This document shows, piece by piece, positions 53,493 to 64,000 of a stretch of DNA of 64,000 nt. Each line of letters begins with the position of its first letter. The first letter of the stretch is position 1. Under the pieces are notes generated by a model. It worked only from the letters and a program-made list of their open reading frames with translations, made no database searches and was not told the DNA's origin. The position numbers were made by a program, and so were the translations under genes. The stretch spans positions 498,491-562,490 of the forward strand of contig NW_017802514.1 in NCBI RefSeq assembly GCF_001625305.1, in the 5' to 3' direction. Origin of the DNA: Branchiostoma belcheri (lineage: Eukaryota > Chordata > Leptocardii > Amphioxiformes > Branchiostomatidae).

Positions 53493-53835
53493 AATTTAAT
53501 TTCTTGGTTAATGGATTCGCCCGCTTCATTTTTTTCTGATTTGCAAATAAAAATGAAAATTCAGAACCAACTGCAAAATGCTCATATTTTGCCCTGAACA
53601 GTTGAAAACAGTCCTTTTCATCCTAGTTGTTACAGTTATTCCATCTTTCAATGCATTGTTATCATTAAAAGTTCAAAATTCATTGTTTACATTTTGAACC
53701 AGCCTGGTGTGTTGACTTCATTGCTCCTATTGTACCATTTTGGGCCATAATAGGATGCCTACGCCTGTTTTTATTTTTTTCGCCCGCCCGCTCCATTATT
53801 TTTCTAGAAAAATCCGTTAACCAAGAAATTAAATT
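53493..53835. mobile_element. MITE with AATTTAATTTCTTGGTTAA ends
   Basis: The ends AATTTAATTTCTTGGTTAA(T/C)G are inverted at 53493 and 53835, over about 25 bases. CGCCCGC-rich subterminal blocks lie inside. The interior ORF on the minus strand has no family resemblance. Confidence 0.75.
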
Positions 53836-54404
53836 ACGATGATGAAACGTTTTTTGTTTTTGTGTGAACACAACTAATTTTGAAAAGCCATTTGACAATT
53901 GCTGAAGGAACAATTGAAAAGGAGCACTTTCCAATGACATCCTTCTGCTTATTCCAATGACCGTATGACAATGAACTTTATTGTATATTCACGCCATACA
54001 CGGCCAAATGCACTAAGTTAGATAACTTGGGTACAAGAATAGAAGAAGCAATTGTTACATTTTTATGCTACATCTCTATCTACAGGATCTAACTACGGGA
54101 TCTCTTCTCTCTTGGTACCTACATTGTAGTCAGCTAAGTCTGCTGCATTCTCATATGACCATCTTCTTTCTCATTGAACATTCCCAACACCTTACTGACT
54201 TCGGTATGTTTTGACCCGTTGTAACCATGTTACGACCCTCCTGCCACTGCTCAACACCTTACCTCAGACAAATAGCAACATGAGATTTATAAAAGGTCTG
54301 CTTCCTCTTAGTCACGGACATTTGTTTCAGATTGAAGATTCCTCAAGATTTCAGCAGGGTCAAGGGCCTCTTGATGGGCTATCCACTGGATTACTGTCAT
54401 ACCG

Positions 54405-54759
54405 CAGGGCTTGAAATACTGGGTACATGTGCACCTTAGTGCACCCAAATTTGGAGCTGTGCACCCAATTTTTTTCTGTGGGTGCTCCAGTGCACCAAAA
54501 TATTTTGAAATTCGTAGGTTTACGTATGTAAAGATGTTAAACGTGAAATAGAATACAGCGTATTCTTAAGTGTCAGAAAAATAATAAAAACATTGTAGTA
54601 GCACTTTTCTTTAGAAATAAAACATATTAGCTTTTGCTAACATTCTACTGTCTTTAATATTTTATTTTAAGTGGTGCACCCAAATTTCTTTTTGTACACC
54701 CAATTTTTTAGGTTGGGTGCACCAGTGCACCTATTCCCAGAAATGGATTTGGAGCCCTG
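54405..54759. mobile_element. hAT-like MITE with CAGGGCT ends
   Basis: The left end CAGGGCTTGAAATACTGGG is mirrored imperfectly by CCCAGAAATGGATTTGGAGC plus CCTG at the right end. GTGCACC motifs repeat near both ends. CAGGG termini are typical of hAT elements, but a clean 8-bp target duplication is not visible. Confidence 0.55.
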
Positions 54760-55296
54760 CACCGTGCAACCTCAATGTCACCATGGGAAACTGGTTCAAT
54801 ATCCCTGCCTGTACTGTGTGCAGTACTGTGGTAAAGCCCACTTTCAACTCATGCAGATGATGTGATTATAGGTCAAAGATGTTACATTCAGCCTTTTCAT
54901 CATTTTATTACCTAGCCTTTCTGTTGTACATGTAGGTAAAGTCTTTTCTTTGTGGACAAAATTTGATATTTCTGCTATTAAGACACTACGATCATTGGGT
55001 TACAAAGTTGTTTAGTTATATGATGTAGAATTTCCCAATACTGCAGACTTTTAAGGAGTACTGTTACTGTATTAGTTATTTCTGTTATCATCATTATTTT
55101 TGTCTTCAAATTTAAAATAAAAATTCTTTAAAGTGGACAGTCTGATACTACAGAAGCTTCAAAACATTCCACCAGGTTACTGGTAGTTTTGCAATTATAA
55201 CTAAAGAAGTTTAGAATTTAGTTTTAATGTTCATTCTGTGAAGAGTCCCCATGGGTACAGTATAGGGAACCTTGGGTACAATATAGGGCACCAGCC

Positions 55297-55570
55297 TGTC
55301 TGTACACATGTATCTGTATCTGTATAGCCGGTATAACCGCCTTTCGGCGTAACACACCAGCTTCACAGGCACGCGGCAGCTGGCTACATTACACCGATCG
55401 ATTTGTTACACCTAACCCTTGAACATCTAACTCTAGACATTGTTTAAAGCTATCTAATGACCAAATGCCCCTTCTGTACTTGGTAACAGCGAGTTCCACT
55501 CTGCGATACTTCTAGGAAAGAATGAATTCTTGAACACCTCAATCCTCGGTTGATAACTCTGGTCTATAGT
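55297..55570 (-). mobile_element. 3' end of a non-LTR retrotransposon
   Basis: The minus strand encodes VFKNSFFPRSIAEWNSLL followed shortly by a stop, the typical C-terminus of many LINE ORF2 proteins. A short 3' region with CGGTTATACCGG and a GATACAGATACA tail follows. It is strongly 5'-truncated. Confidence 0.75.
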
Positions 55571-55608
55571 TCCGTGGAAAACCACAGCCCTGTAGCATCT
55601 TGCCCTAG

Positions 55609-57009
55609 TTTCCCACTTGATGTTAGATCAGTCCTTGATAAAGTGCATCAGGTGTCATCAGCAAGAGATCCCCAGCGCTGTATATACATGTACCACTGGG
55701 ATCAATGTAAGTATACACGATACCAGTGTCAAATCTTTCCCATCTAAACCCCTATCACTTACTATACAGTGTGATTTCTTTTAAGGCCACACTGACTTAA
55801 TTTTATGGATGACATCCTCTAAAGACCCCAAAACTAATGCGAGCGGGAGAAAAAAAATGCGAGCAGACGAAGGCCAGCAAAAGAAACGAATGCTGATAAA
55901 CCACAGGAATTGTGAATTGGTATTGCGAATTTGTGACTTCTTTTACAACAAGCCGTCACATGCTGGCCTTTTGCAGTATTTATGAGTCGGCATCGTACGG
56001 AGTTTTAGTGTTCTGTGGAGCCTCTGTAGCCTGGGTGCCATTCTCCGTACTTACTGTACCACCCTATTGTCGGTAGCTACCATAGTCCATGGAGCAACAA
56101 CTGGCTACATCATTCCCTTACCTCTGTGAGCGTATGAACTAGTTGCACTTTATTTTAGGCCTAAGTGTTCTGTGTCTTTATTTGGTATTCCTTGATGTGA
56201 TAAGCACAATTAGCCGCTCCGCCAGCCTTATCTTCTGTCCCACTTAAAGGAGTGGAGTCGGTGTTCCTCTGATGACTGGGTTCTCTCATCATGGAAACCC
56301 GCTATCAATCTCGGTAAGGTTTGGCGTTAAATCCCAGACCTGTGAGTTTGAAACGCTGGCTTTATGATGGTATCTTTAGACTTGTGCAGAGCCAACTAAG
56401 ACAGAGACCACTGGACATGGAGACTTTCCGTCCAAAGGGGAAGGTACATGTAACACAGACACAAATTTGGTTTGGTTTGGTTTGGTTTATTAAAGATCTC
56501 CATTAGTGAAGACGATCACTAGTCTTCCTGGAGTCTATTAAAATAATACAAAATATAACAACGGAATACAATAAGATTATACAAAAAAATTAACAGAAGA
56601 CTAACATAAACTGAACTGAAAATCACTTTTAATTAATAATCAAAAATACATGTAGTAGAAATCAATTGCACAACGAGTTTTACAACCAAATATCTATTTG
56701 ATTAACAGAGAAATTTTAGGGAGTAATGAACCATATAAAGAGTTTTTGTATGAAATTTCTCGTAAAAGTCGGTGCTTCAATAACTGACTGTTAACCTTGA
56801 TGCAACGTTAACACTTTTCAAAGAAACGTGTTTTTCACTGTACCGTAAGGCTGTAGCTATCTAGCTATCTAATACAGAACATGGTCTTTACCTCAGCTAA
56901 CTTCCACTGATTCATTCAATTCTTGTTGAACCAAGAAACCTCGGATGTTTTATCTGCAGGAGGTGGCGATCCGCGAGCCGTTCACATTACCAGACAATCC
57001 ATGGCGTAA
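55609..57009 (+). CDS. Tentative four-exon gene with PARP1-like PADR1 zinc-binding pattern
   Basis: Candidate exons 55609-55706 (donor GTAAGT), 56250-56313, 56390-56443 and 56960-57009 (stop TAA) join with matching phases. The first two encode IKCIRC, then YTCTTGINEWSRC, then DDWVL. The cysteine spacing C-x2-C-x11-C-x9-C and the W before the last Cys resemble the third zinc-binding (PADR1) domain of PARP1, where the pattern is C-x2-C-x12-C-x9-C. In that family the domain transmits DNA-damage binding to the catalytic domain. No catalytic or WGR domain is seen, and upstream exons were not found. The downstream exons are low-complexity and resemble nothing known to me. It could be a decayed partial copy or chance splice-like sites. 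Confidence 0.3.
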
Positions 57010-58780
57010 ATGGTCCCGCGAAAAGGAGCCAAAATCGATATATATTAAGTCTTCTTTTTATCGCCGACCTTTTAAAACCCCGAGAGTATTTTCACCAAAA
57101 ACTTTTTTTCTGGTCGTATTCACGGTATATTCAATATAGTGAAGTTAGCGTGACGGAGAAAGCCCCCGGGCTAAAGTGCGCCGTAAAATCGGATTCAGTG
57201 GACCGTTCTAGTCGGTTTGACTGCTGTTGGAAGGCCGGTATTGATTGGTTGGGGAGCCGTGAGCGCCATAGGGAAGGCTGGACGTGTGCAGACTGTACAT
57301 AGGAGCGGAGGTATCTCGTACACTATCGCATCGTGATGATATCGCATGATGTTTTAAACGATTTCAATGATTTCTTGGCGCAGGACACAGATTGAGTAAC
57401 ACCTCCTTTTCAATTGGAGTCCACAAGATGCTGCGAAACATTTGACAGGCCACATCGATGGATTTTTTAGAAAACGAATCTTTTGACGTTTTGTATGTGT
57501 CTAGTTGTCTTTTAAATCATACTCTTATATCTTGCATCATCTGTAAACTTAAGTAACGAAAGTTTGTTAAATGAAAGCAGTTTAGGGCGCTCTAAATTTA
57601 CATATTTGAACATATGTCTGGCAAAGATCTACAAGTACATCCTAGGCGTACAAACGCCATATTTTGCCTGTTGATATTAAAGCATCTCCATATGTAAGAA
57701 CAAGTAGGGCAGATATACATGTAAGAAAAAAACATGTTCCAAGGAGCAAGGAGAGACCTTTACTTCTCGACACCTGTCAGCTATAGATCTTGTACCACCC
57801 TTGGCAGTGCTTATTCCGATCCATTTATGCAGACACTCTTTAAATCGACGAAAAAGCAGGCCTGAAAAAACTCTGAACTGCCCCTGGGCCTAAGAGGCAA
57901 GATAAGGCTCTCAGTCGGCATTGATTCCGACTGTCTGTGCCGAGAAGACCTGGCCGGACTTACTACAGGTGTCTGGATACGTCGCTCGGGAGTTTTACGC
58001 CTCAGCAATCGGAGAGGACGCTCCAAAGTGGAAGTGGAAACAACTTAGACCGACTCGACTTCGATTTTTCGTGACTTTGATCAAACACGGACGAGTCCGA
58101 CTAGAAAGGCCTGTAAGGGCGATGTCTCCTGAAGATTGCACGGGCGGGGAGGCAACAAATGGAGGGAACATCTCAAGGGAGTCCGCATGCTTAGCACGTT
58201 TCCGGCTAACGTATCCTAAAAGCCTTTGAAAGGGTGTAAAAAGGGCCCGTGTTTGACAGTATATATTTCATCCCCGGCCTTTTTCAGCGCGGAAAATAGA
58301 GTGTTGTGCTATTTTAGGGCATCAAAAGCTTTTTAAAAGTCATTTGATATATTGTCCTTGCTGCTTCCCAACTATTTCTGTTGCATTTCCAAACCTATTT
58401 CCGTCGTGACAAAATGCATTGTCAGCGGAAAATCTGATCTCAGGTTATGACCTTATTGATATTCTTTTTAGAATGTCATTATTCATCAGTCCAGTGTGAT
58501 TTTAACCAATTCATGACAGTTTATGAAGTTACTTGTGATGAAGTGGTGGATCGGTCAACTTGTCTGTAAGCGCTAAGAAGACCTCAAAACGTTGGTGTTC
58601 TCTTAAACCTGGTTGGCGCCAGTGCATCAGTCAGACCTATTCCTCATGTCACACAGTTGTTAGATTTAATCCCACACTCCATCTGGCATTTCGTTATCTA
58701 TTGGAGGCGATACCACAAGGAAGTAGGCAGTTGGGAGTTGACTTGACACTGCCCATCCTTCACAACAGCTGGAAACGAGA

Positions 58781-59168
58781 CTGCTGAGAATAGAACACTG
58801 CAAAACACGTCTATTTCGAAATACCATTTGAAAGATGTGAAGGGCAGAGCTTTACTGCAGGCCAGTGACCGATACACACAGTGTTTTACTGTACGTTACT
58901 GTAGTAACTGGATAACGGTGTTCACCGTTAGTCAGTATCTACTGGGCTGAGATGTTCTCCCCACATACTGAGAGAAACTGCTGAGAGTAGCACACCGCAA
59001 AACACGTCTATTTTGAAATACCATTGGAAAGATGTAAAGGGCAGAGCTTTACTGCAGGGAAGCAACCGATACACATAGCGTTTACAGTTACTGTAGTAAC
59101 TGGATAACGGTGTTCACCGTTAGTCAGTATATACTGGGCTGAGGTGTTCTCCCCACATCCTGAGAGTA
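58781..59168. repeat. Tandem duplication of about 195 bp
   Basis: Two diverged copies (58781-58977 and 58978-59168) both begin CTGCTGAGA(A/G)TAG. Both contain GGGCAGAGCTTTACTGCAGG and the palindrome AACGGTGTTCACCGTT. Confidence 0.85.
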
Positions 59169-59477
59169 ACGCTGGTAACAATTTTACTGTCGCCAAGATA
59201 ACGGCATAGAGATGCTTATGTATGCAGGCAAGACCAGGGAGATGTACGAAGTCGTCTAATGAGGTGTGGTTACAATCGTCGTAGTCCGTCGGACGATTTT
59301 GATGCCGTAGTTAAACTGTTCAAGCAGTAACAGAACCAAGTGCCGACAAGGGTCCTTAACAAGACAGTAAAAGTTTTCAGGACATAGGCACGGCCATCAC
59401 AAGAAGGCATCCATTTTGCGATCGTACAGCGAGCGTACGGTGAATGTGATAGAGCCCTTGTCATGTTTACCGAAGGA

Positions 59478-59720
59478 AAACATATTGTTTTTTCTCAGTT
59501 TCTTCCTCTTCTTCTCCAAACCTAAAAGGTCAGTGACCTGAACCAGACGTCTATCACCATGGTAACTAGTGTTAGGTTACATCATGTTGCAATTTTATAG
59601 CAGGAGGGATTTAGACTCCTGTCATATATATGAATATGTTGGAATAAGAATTAACAGAGCAGACTATATCCGGAGGTAAACATTATGCATTTGCTTTGCA
59701 AATGTTACCTTTCTAGTTAC
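59478..59720 (-). repeat. Dispersed repeat family, copy 5
   Basis: Reverse-orientation copy with CAGACGTCTATCACCATGG, GGATTTAGACTCCTGTCATA and ATGCATTTGCTTTGCAAATG. Confidence 0.75.
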
Positions 59721-60897
59721 CAAGTACAACTTCTGTGGCAAAGTTTGCCACACGGCAGTGACGGTACTTTTGAAAAAAAAAATCTGTAAACTTTGCGGCA
59801 TCAGTCCTATGAGAATAGGTTATGAATAAAACCCAGGTTTAAGCGTCAGATATTGACTTTATAACGGCAGAACAGTTCCCAAACTACCCGGTACAACTGC
59901 GGATCCATTTTACGAGATCGATGGAGATCATAAACAAACGTCCTTTATATTCGTTTGGACGTTTCTGATGCCAGCTGCAATGGAATCCGAAGTCCCCAGA
60001 GGGGAACACCATCTGTCTACGGACTTCACTCAGTAAGTTTTTCTAGATCACATTCAGGAAGCAAATGAGCTTTCTTTGTAGCAAAAATAAAAGTAATACA
60101 GCCATCCTTGAGCTCAATTGAGGTGAAGTATATGCTGCTTTTTCTTTTGTCTAGCTAGTGGTAGTGCGACGCGGCTTCGCTACTTCTACTCTTGATAAGT
60201 GTGCTGGGCTCTTTGACGTTCAGAGGTTTAACACTTGAGACTAATTCCTGAAGTTCCCCCTTACACGGCGCTGCCGGATTTACGTCACCATCTGAAGCAA
60301 GCAGGTGACCGACTAGTAGATCATTCGACGACTTAGACCCCGTTCATACCAGACTTTTAAAAACCGGTTGATACCGCTAACTAATTAGCGTAGGAAAACC
60401 CGGCTAAAACCCCTAGCGTTCATACCAGACTTTACGTGACCGGTTTTGTCAACATCCTGTCCGGTGAATATCCGGTTAATCGGCCATGATTGCAGTTTGA
60501 ATAATAACCGTTCCTCCCGCTCTTCCGATTTTTGGCCTTTGCCTTCTTGTATGCCGTCTTCATAGCTACCTGACGTTACCTGTTACAACCTTGAGAACTT
60601 GTGTCTTTTAGAATGAATAGATCCTTGACGTGTCTCCGAATCCCATATCTTTATGTTCCATCCACATTGCCATAAGTGATTGTGATAGCAACAAAACACT
60701 ACTCCAAGAACTGCACACTCTCATTGCGATTGAATGGCATTTTATTTGTCTACAAAGCACAAAGCACGTCTGCACTCCAAGTACACACCAATTACACAAT
60801 AGTCATGTTACTACACTGCCTAACACAATTAAAGATCAGGCTACTGCACTCTACCAACAGTTAACACTGTATCAATGAACAAAATCACCATTCGTAA

Positions 60898-62079
60898 TTA
60901 AGGCCCGGTCACACTGGCCGAACTTTGCTGGAGCGTTCCTTTAACGGTAGGGACGGGGGCCGAATTTCGACAACGCTCGTCACCGCGCCCAAAATGTGGG
61001 GGAAAAATAAAAACACGAGCGTTGACTTAGCGGTGTACCGCTGAAGCCGACGTTGCTTTAGCGTTGGTTTAGTGGTAGCGAACGTTGGTATAGCGGTGAC
61101 GCAAGCGTTGGTATAGCGGCGTTCTGCGCATGCGGTTTAGCGGCATACCGCTTGTGACTACGGAGTTGAACGGATCGTTTTGTAGTAGTACAAGTTCTGT
61201 TCTGTGTGTGGGGGGACTTATAGCTTTAATAAACATCATTTTGTTAATCTATTCTTGACTACGTTATTTAATTAATGATGAAAATAAAACTTCCCCTAAA
61301 AGTTTCCCTGTAACCCCAATAAAGTGATTGCCCGGGTGACCCTTCTTTGAACATTTTACGTGTGGCCCCAAAATAATTGCACACTAGTGCACCAATCATA
61401 GCAAGTCTCTCAGCATCCAGGGTGATACAGTTTTACTGTAACTTCGAGCAAATTCGATATAGATGAGGCCTGAACTCAACGGCAGCTCGATTCCAAATGA
61501 GCACCTGGTCCATTTCTCACCGTACTTATAGCCAAATTCTGGTCCCGCTCCGACACGTCTATACCAACGCCAAACCAAAGTTCATTGCCGACATGGATCG
61601 CTGCTTCAACGCCTGACACCGTTCCAGCAACCCCGTGTCCGCTCGTAAAACGCTTGCAACCGCTCCAGCGAAGTTTGTGCAACGTTTGTGCAACGTTTAA
61701 TCGCCGCCCGGGCAACGCTGGCGAAGCAGCGGTGGTCAAGCGTTCAAGATTTCTGCGTTGGCCTAGCGGACCCAAGCGTCCACGAACTTGCGTCTAGCGA
61801 TGCCAAACTTTGACTGGGCGTTGGTGGAGCGGGGGTGAACTTTGCCGGAGCGGAAAATTTCCCCCTCCTCACCGCTCGCAATATTTTGTGCAGCTCAAAA
61901 CTTTCGGAGCGGTGAGGAGGGCCCTCCAGAAACGTCAGCGGTGGCCGGGCGTACACGGCGTTGCTTTAACGGCGGCCAACTTCTGTTTAGCGGTGGTGAG
62001 CGGTTTCGAGCGGTGATGAATTTTATTCACCGTTCAAGCAACGCTCCAGCAAAGTTCCGCCAGTGTGACCGGGCCTTAA
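60898..62079. mobile_element. 1.2-kb non-autonomous DNA transposon with TTAA flanks
   Basis: The ends read TTAAGGCCCGGTCACACTGG and are inverted with one mismatch over the first 38 bases; similarity continues to about 50. TTAA at both borders suggests a TTAA-type target as in piggyBac or Kolobok. Arms contain many copies of AGCGTTG / TAGCGGT motifs in both orientations, around an AT-rich centre (about 61200-61430). No transposase frame was recognised. Confidence 0.85.
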
Positions 62080-62993
62080 CTACGATGATATTTCATAGTC
62101 TGTTGAATAATTGATATCGCAAACATCCACAAATATATATAGAATATGTGATTCCGTTAAACTACAAATCAAAGGTGTTCTGGACTATGTACACCTGATG
62201 CAGCTCGACTGCCTTATAAACTTTTTACTGATCAGTCAGACACCGTGGCAAACGCTGCATATTCAAGGCTAGATTTCTCCAAAAGGTTGCTTTCTTCTTC
62301 CGTGTGTGGTCTTGGAAAGTGGCTTGGCGTTTTGCATCATCATTAAACAAGCTTTAGCGCGTTGCTAGCTGCTTTTGGTAGCTGTTCACGTGTCCAACTC
62401 TCAAGTCCACGTGCCTTTAGATTGTGATCACTTGCAGGATATCTCACAGGCCTCTGCTGTTGATACAACTTACACCTTACATCGACGACTAGTTTTCTTT
62501 GAAAGTTTTACAAAGCAAGAACCAACGCAAGGCACTATACCATAGGGCGCCATGTGCACACGAGTTGGACGGTTGTTCCTGCAGTTTCGAGTTAAGTTTC
62601 GAGTCATGAAGTTGCTATTTTGCAATATTTTGTGTCAAGTACTTGGTGGTGGGCCGAGTTGACCAGGACTTGACCAGATTTGCGATGGGCCGAGTTGGTA
62701 ATGGTCCGAGTCGTGCTGACTCCCAGTTTCAGATCCCAAAGAGCCACGGCGCGCATGCAATGTTCTACCCTCCCGTTCTGCCGATTACACGGTGTTCCTG
62801 GTGACAGTTTGGTGACTTTCGAACTGACTGACTGAGTCAGAAGTACTTGCTCTGTGACTATCTTCGTCCTTGCTTTTAGTGGAGACCTTAACCACGTGAG
62901 TTTGTCGGTCTGCACTGCGTCCAGACAGGTCGATGCATATGTTCAGACGTCTGTGGTCATCGTGGATGCGGAAGGCAATGACCTGCGGTTGTG

Positions 62994-63550
62994 TCATAAT
63001 ATAGTCAGTCTCTCGGGATATCTGTTAACGATGGCGGTCTGGTACGACATGGGGTATCCCTCCTCCTCGGCAGCGGCGGCGGGGTTGATGGTAGAATTCC
63101 GGGCCTTGTACTCTCCGAGGAACGGGTACCCTCCCTCTGGGTGAGTCGAGGAGTTCCGCATCTTGTAGCCTCCCAGGGAGTTGCTGGAGGGGCTTCGCGG
63201 CGCGTACGGACCGTCGTTGGAGAGGCTCCTGCAGGGGTAGCCGGCGTGGTCGTACGTGGAGCCCCGGGGAGTGGGCGGGGCGGAGAGACACGGGGCCGGG
63301 TACATGGCCCGCCTGGCCACGGCGTGTCGGCTTCGCGCCTTCTCCTCGTCATCGCTCATGTAGAGTCTGATGAACAGGTAGATGGAGAGGACTCCCGACA
63401 GTTCCGTCAGGCCGAACGACATGGCCGCCATGAAGAAAGACCAGCTGTACTGGTAGTGGAAGGACGAGTCGGCGTTCTTCTTGTCCCGGTGCATCACCTC
63501 GTCATTGATGGCGGAGATATACACGATTAGACCCACGACGGTGAACAGAC
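62994..63550 (-). CDS. Last exon of a voltage-dependent calcium channel gamma / TARP-like subunit
   Basis: A splice acceptor (CTGCAG) precedes 63550, and the exon enters with two leftover bases, so the 5' exons lie past the right edge. The start of the exon (LFTVVGLIVYISAIN) and the segment SWSFFMAAMSFGLTELSGVL match the end of the third and the fourth membrane segment of CACNG2-8 (stargazin) proteins, which traffic and gate AMPA receptors or modulate calcium channels. A cytoplasmic tail of about 115 residues follows, with an internal repeat (GGYKMRNSST / GEYKARNSTI) and the ending RLTIL, a possible class-I PDZ ligand. The stop is TGA at 62994. Which gamma subunit it corresponds to cannot be told from this exon. 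Confidence 0.85.
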
Positions 63551-64000
63551 CTGCAGCAATGAGAGCAACAACCGTTAAAATATCAGAAATGTTTCTAGTG
63601 GGGTCTTGTGGCGTAACGGCAGAGTGCTTGACTCAGAACCAAGAGATCCTGGGTTCGAGCCCTGACATGCCACCGATTATGTGATCATACCACCGAAAGG
63701 CACTTTAGACGACTTTCCTCACTTTGCTCAGGTGAAAATGAGTATTGTATTGCCCCCTGTGTTGGTGGCGGCATTAATCAATTGAATAAACTCGAGTGTG
63801 TCGTCACCACGTCGTGTGTTTACATATTGAAATAAATAAATAAATAAAAATATTCTCTGTTCCGTTCTGGTGACACGAGAACACATATTAGTCTCCACCA
63901 GACTTCTTTTGCGGGGTGCATAAATCGTAGAAATCGGCCTAAAAAGGGTATTAATTGGCCAGAGAAGATAGCCGGCCAGAGAAGCCTTGGCGGGGCAATG
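63551..64000. other. Intron of the CACNG-like gene
   Basis: Contains a SINE (63601-63849). No further exon is recognised before the window edge. Confidence 0.6.
63601..63849 (+). mobile_element. tRNA-derived SINE with AAATAAATAAAT tail
   Basis: The head has an A box (TGGCGTAACGG) and a B-box-like GGTTCGAGCCC around an anticodon-like arm (CTTGACTCAGAACCAAG). It is followed by GAAAGGCACTTTAGACG and CTCAGGTGAAAATGAGTA, then an AAATAAATAAAT tail. It lacks a well-paired T stem, so it is not called a tRNA gene. Confidence 0.8.

Larger units (their letters stand above)
52544..55608. other. MLST8 3' UTR and repeat-rich intergenic region
   Basis: Contains AT-rich 3' UTR-like sequence, an AATG/AATA microsatellite near 53225-53285, two MITE-like elements (53493, 54405) and a LINE 3' fragment (55297). 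No secure gene was found. Confidence 0.6.
57010..62993. other. Intergenic, 6 kb, no secure gene
   Basis: Holds a 197-bp tandem duplication (58781), a dispersed repeat copy (59478), direct repeats of GTTCATACCAGACTT (60344, 60418) and a 1.2-kb TTAA-flanked element (60898). The rest shows only short ORFs without resemblance to known families. The final kilobase is probably the 3' UTR of the CACNG-like gene. Confidence 0.6.

Noticed and set aside
56321..57139. Alternative reading of the 56.4 and 57.0 kb exons (RPLDMETFRPKGK then EVAIREPFTLP)
   Set aside because: It is open and phase 0 but has no family resemblance. The other frame connects better to the PADR1-like exons. Neither is proven.
59969..60033. 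Possible first exon (MPAAMESEVPRGEHHL...) with donor CTCA|GTAAGT
   Set aside because: No downstream plus-strand exon with matching phase or recognisable protein was found.
63604..63676. Possible tRNA gene
   Set aside because: It has A and B boxes but mismatched T and anticodon stems, and is followed by SINE sequence and an AAAT tail, so it is called a SINE.

Overview
The window looks like nuclear DNA of an invertebrate chordate, most likely an amphioxus (Branchiostoma). It has multi-exon genes with GT-AG introns, chordate-type proteins (U2AF2, NaPi-II transporter, HEXD, MLST8, a calcium-channel gamma/TARP subunit), dense MITEs, tRNA-derived SINEs and non-LTR retrotransposon fragments, and two 20-base N gaps. 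The species is inferred from this style and was not tested.

Layout. 1-7.4 kb (minus): the first 12 coding exons of U2AF2, the large subunit of the 3' splice-site recognition factor; the gene runs off the left edge. 10.6-11.8 kb (plus): an intronless ankyrin-repeat/SOCS-box gene. 17.3-24.8 kb (plus): a complete six-exon SLC34 sodium/phosphate cotransporter (653 aa) whose second intron holds two DNA transposons and one gap. 26.9-29.4 kb (plus): a five-exon, 184-aa protein with an RGRP motif and one C2H2 finger, with a GC-AG first intron. 33.8-46.6 kb (minus): a 16-exon hexosaminidase D gene (524 aa) with heavily invaded introns. These contain a LINE reverse-transcriptase fragment between two copies of a 1.3-kb segment that includes an exon, several MITEs, a SINE, and a minisatellite grown from the gene's own splice acceptor. 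47.7-52.5 kb (plus): a complete nine-exon MLST8 (326 aa), head to head with HEXD. 52.5-63.0 kb: mostly transposon-rich intergenic DNA, with a weak four-exon candidate carrying a PARP1-like (PADR1) cysteine pattern. 63.0-63.55 kb (minus): the last exon of a TARP/CACNG-like membrane protein that continues past the right edge.

The genes are unrelated housekeeping or tissue genes, not an operon or cassette. I saw no CRISPR, prophage or defence system. The most unusual structures are the array of about 15 decoy splice acceptors in HEXD intron 7, the run of four small phase-matched linker exons in U2AF2, the duplicated HEXD exon beside a gap, and the repeated placement of MITEs a few bases downstream of 5' splice sites. 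Exon coordinates come from joining open reading frames at splice consensus sites with matching phase. The full models of SLC34, HEXD, MLST8 and the zinc-finger gene all close in frame.
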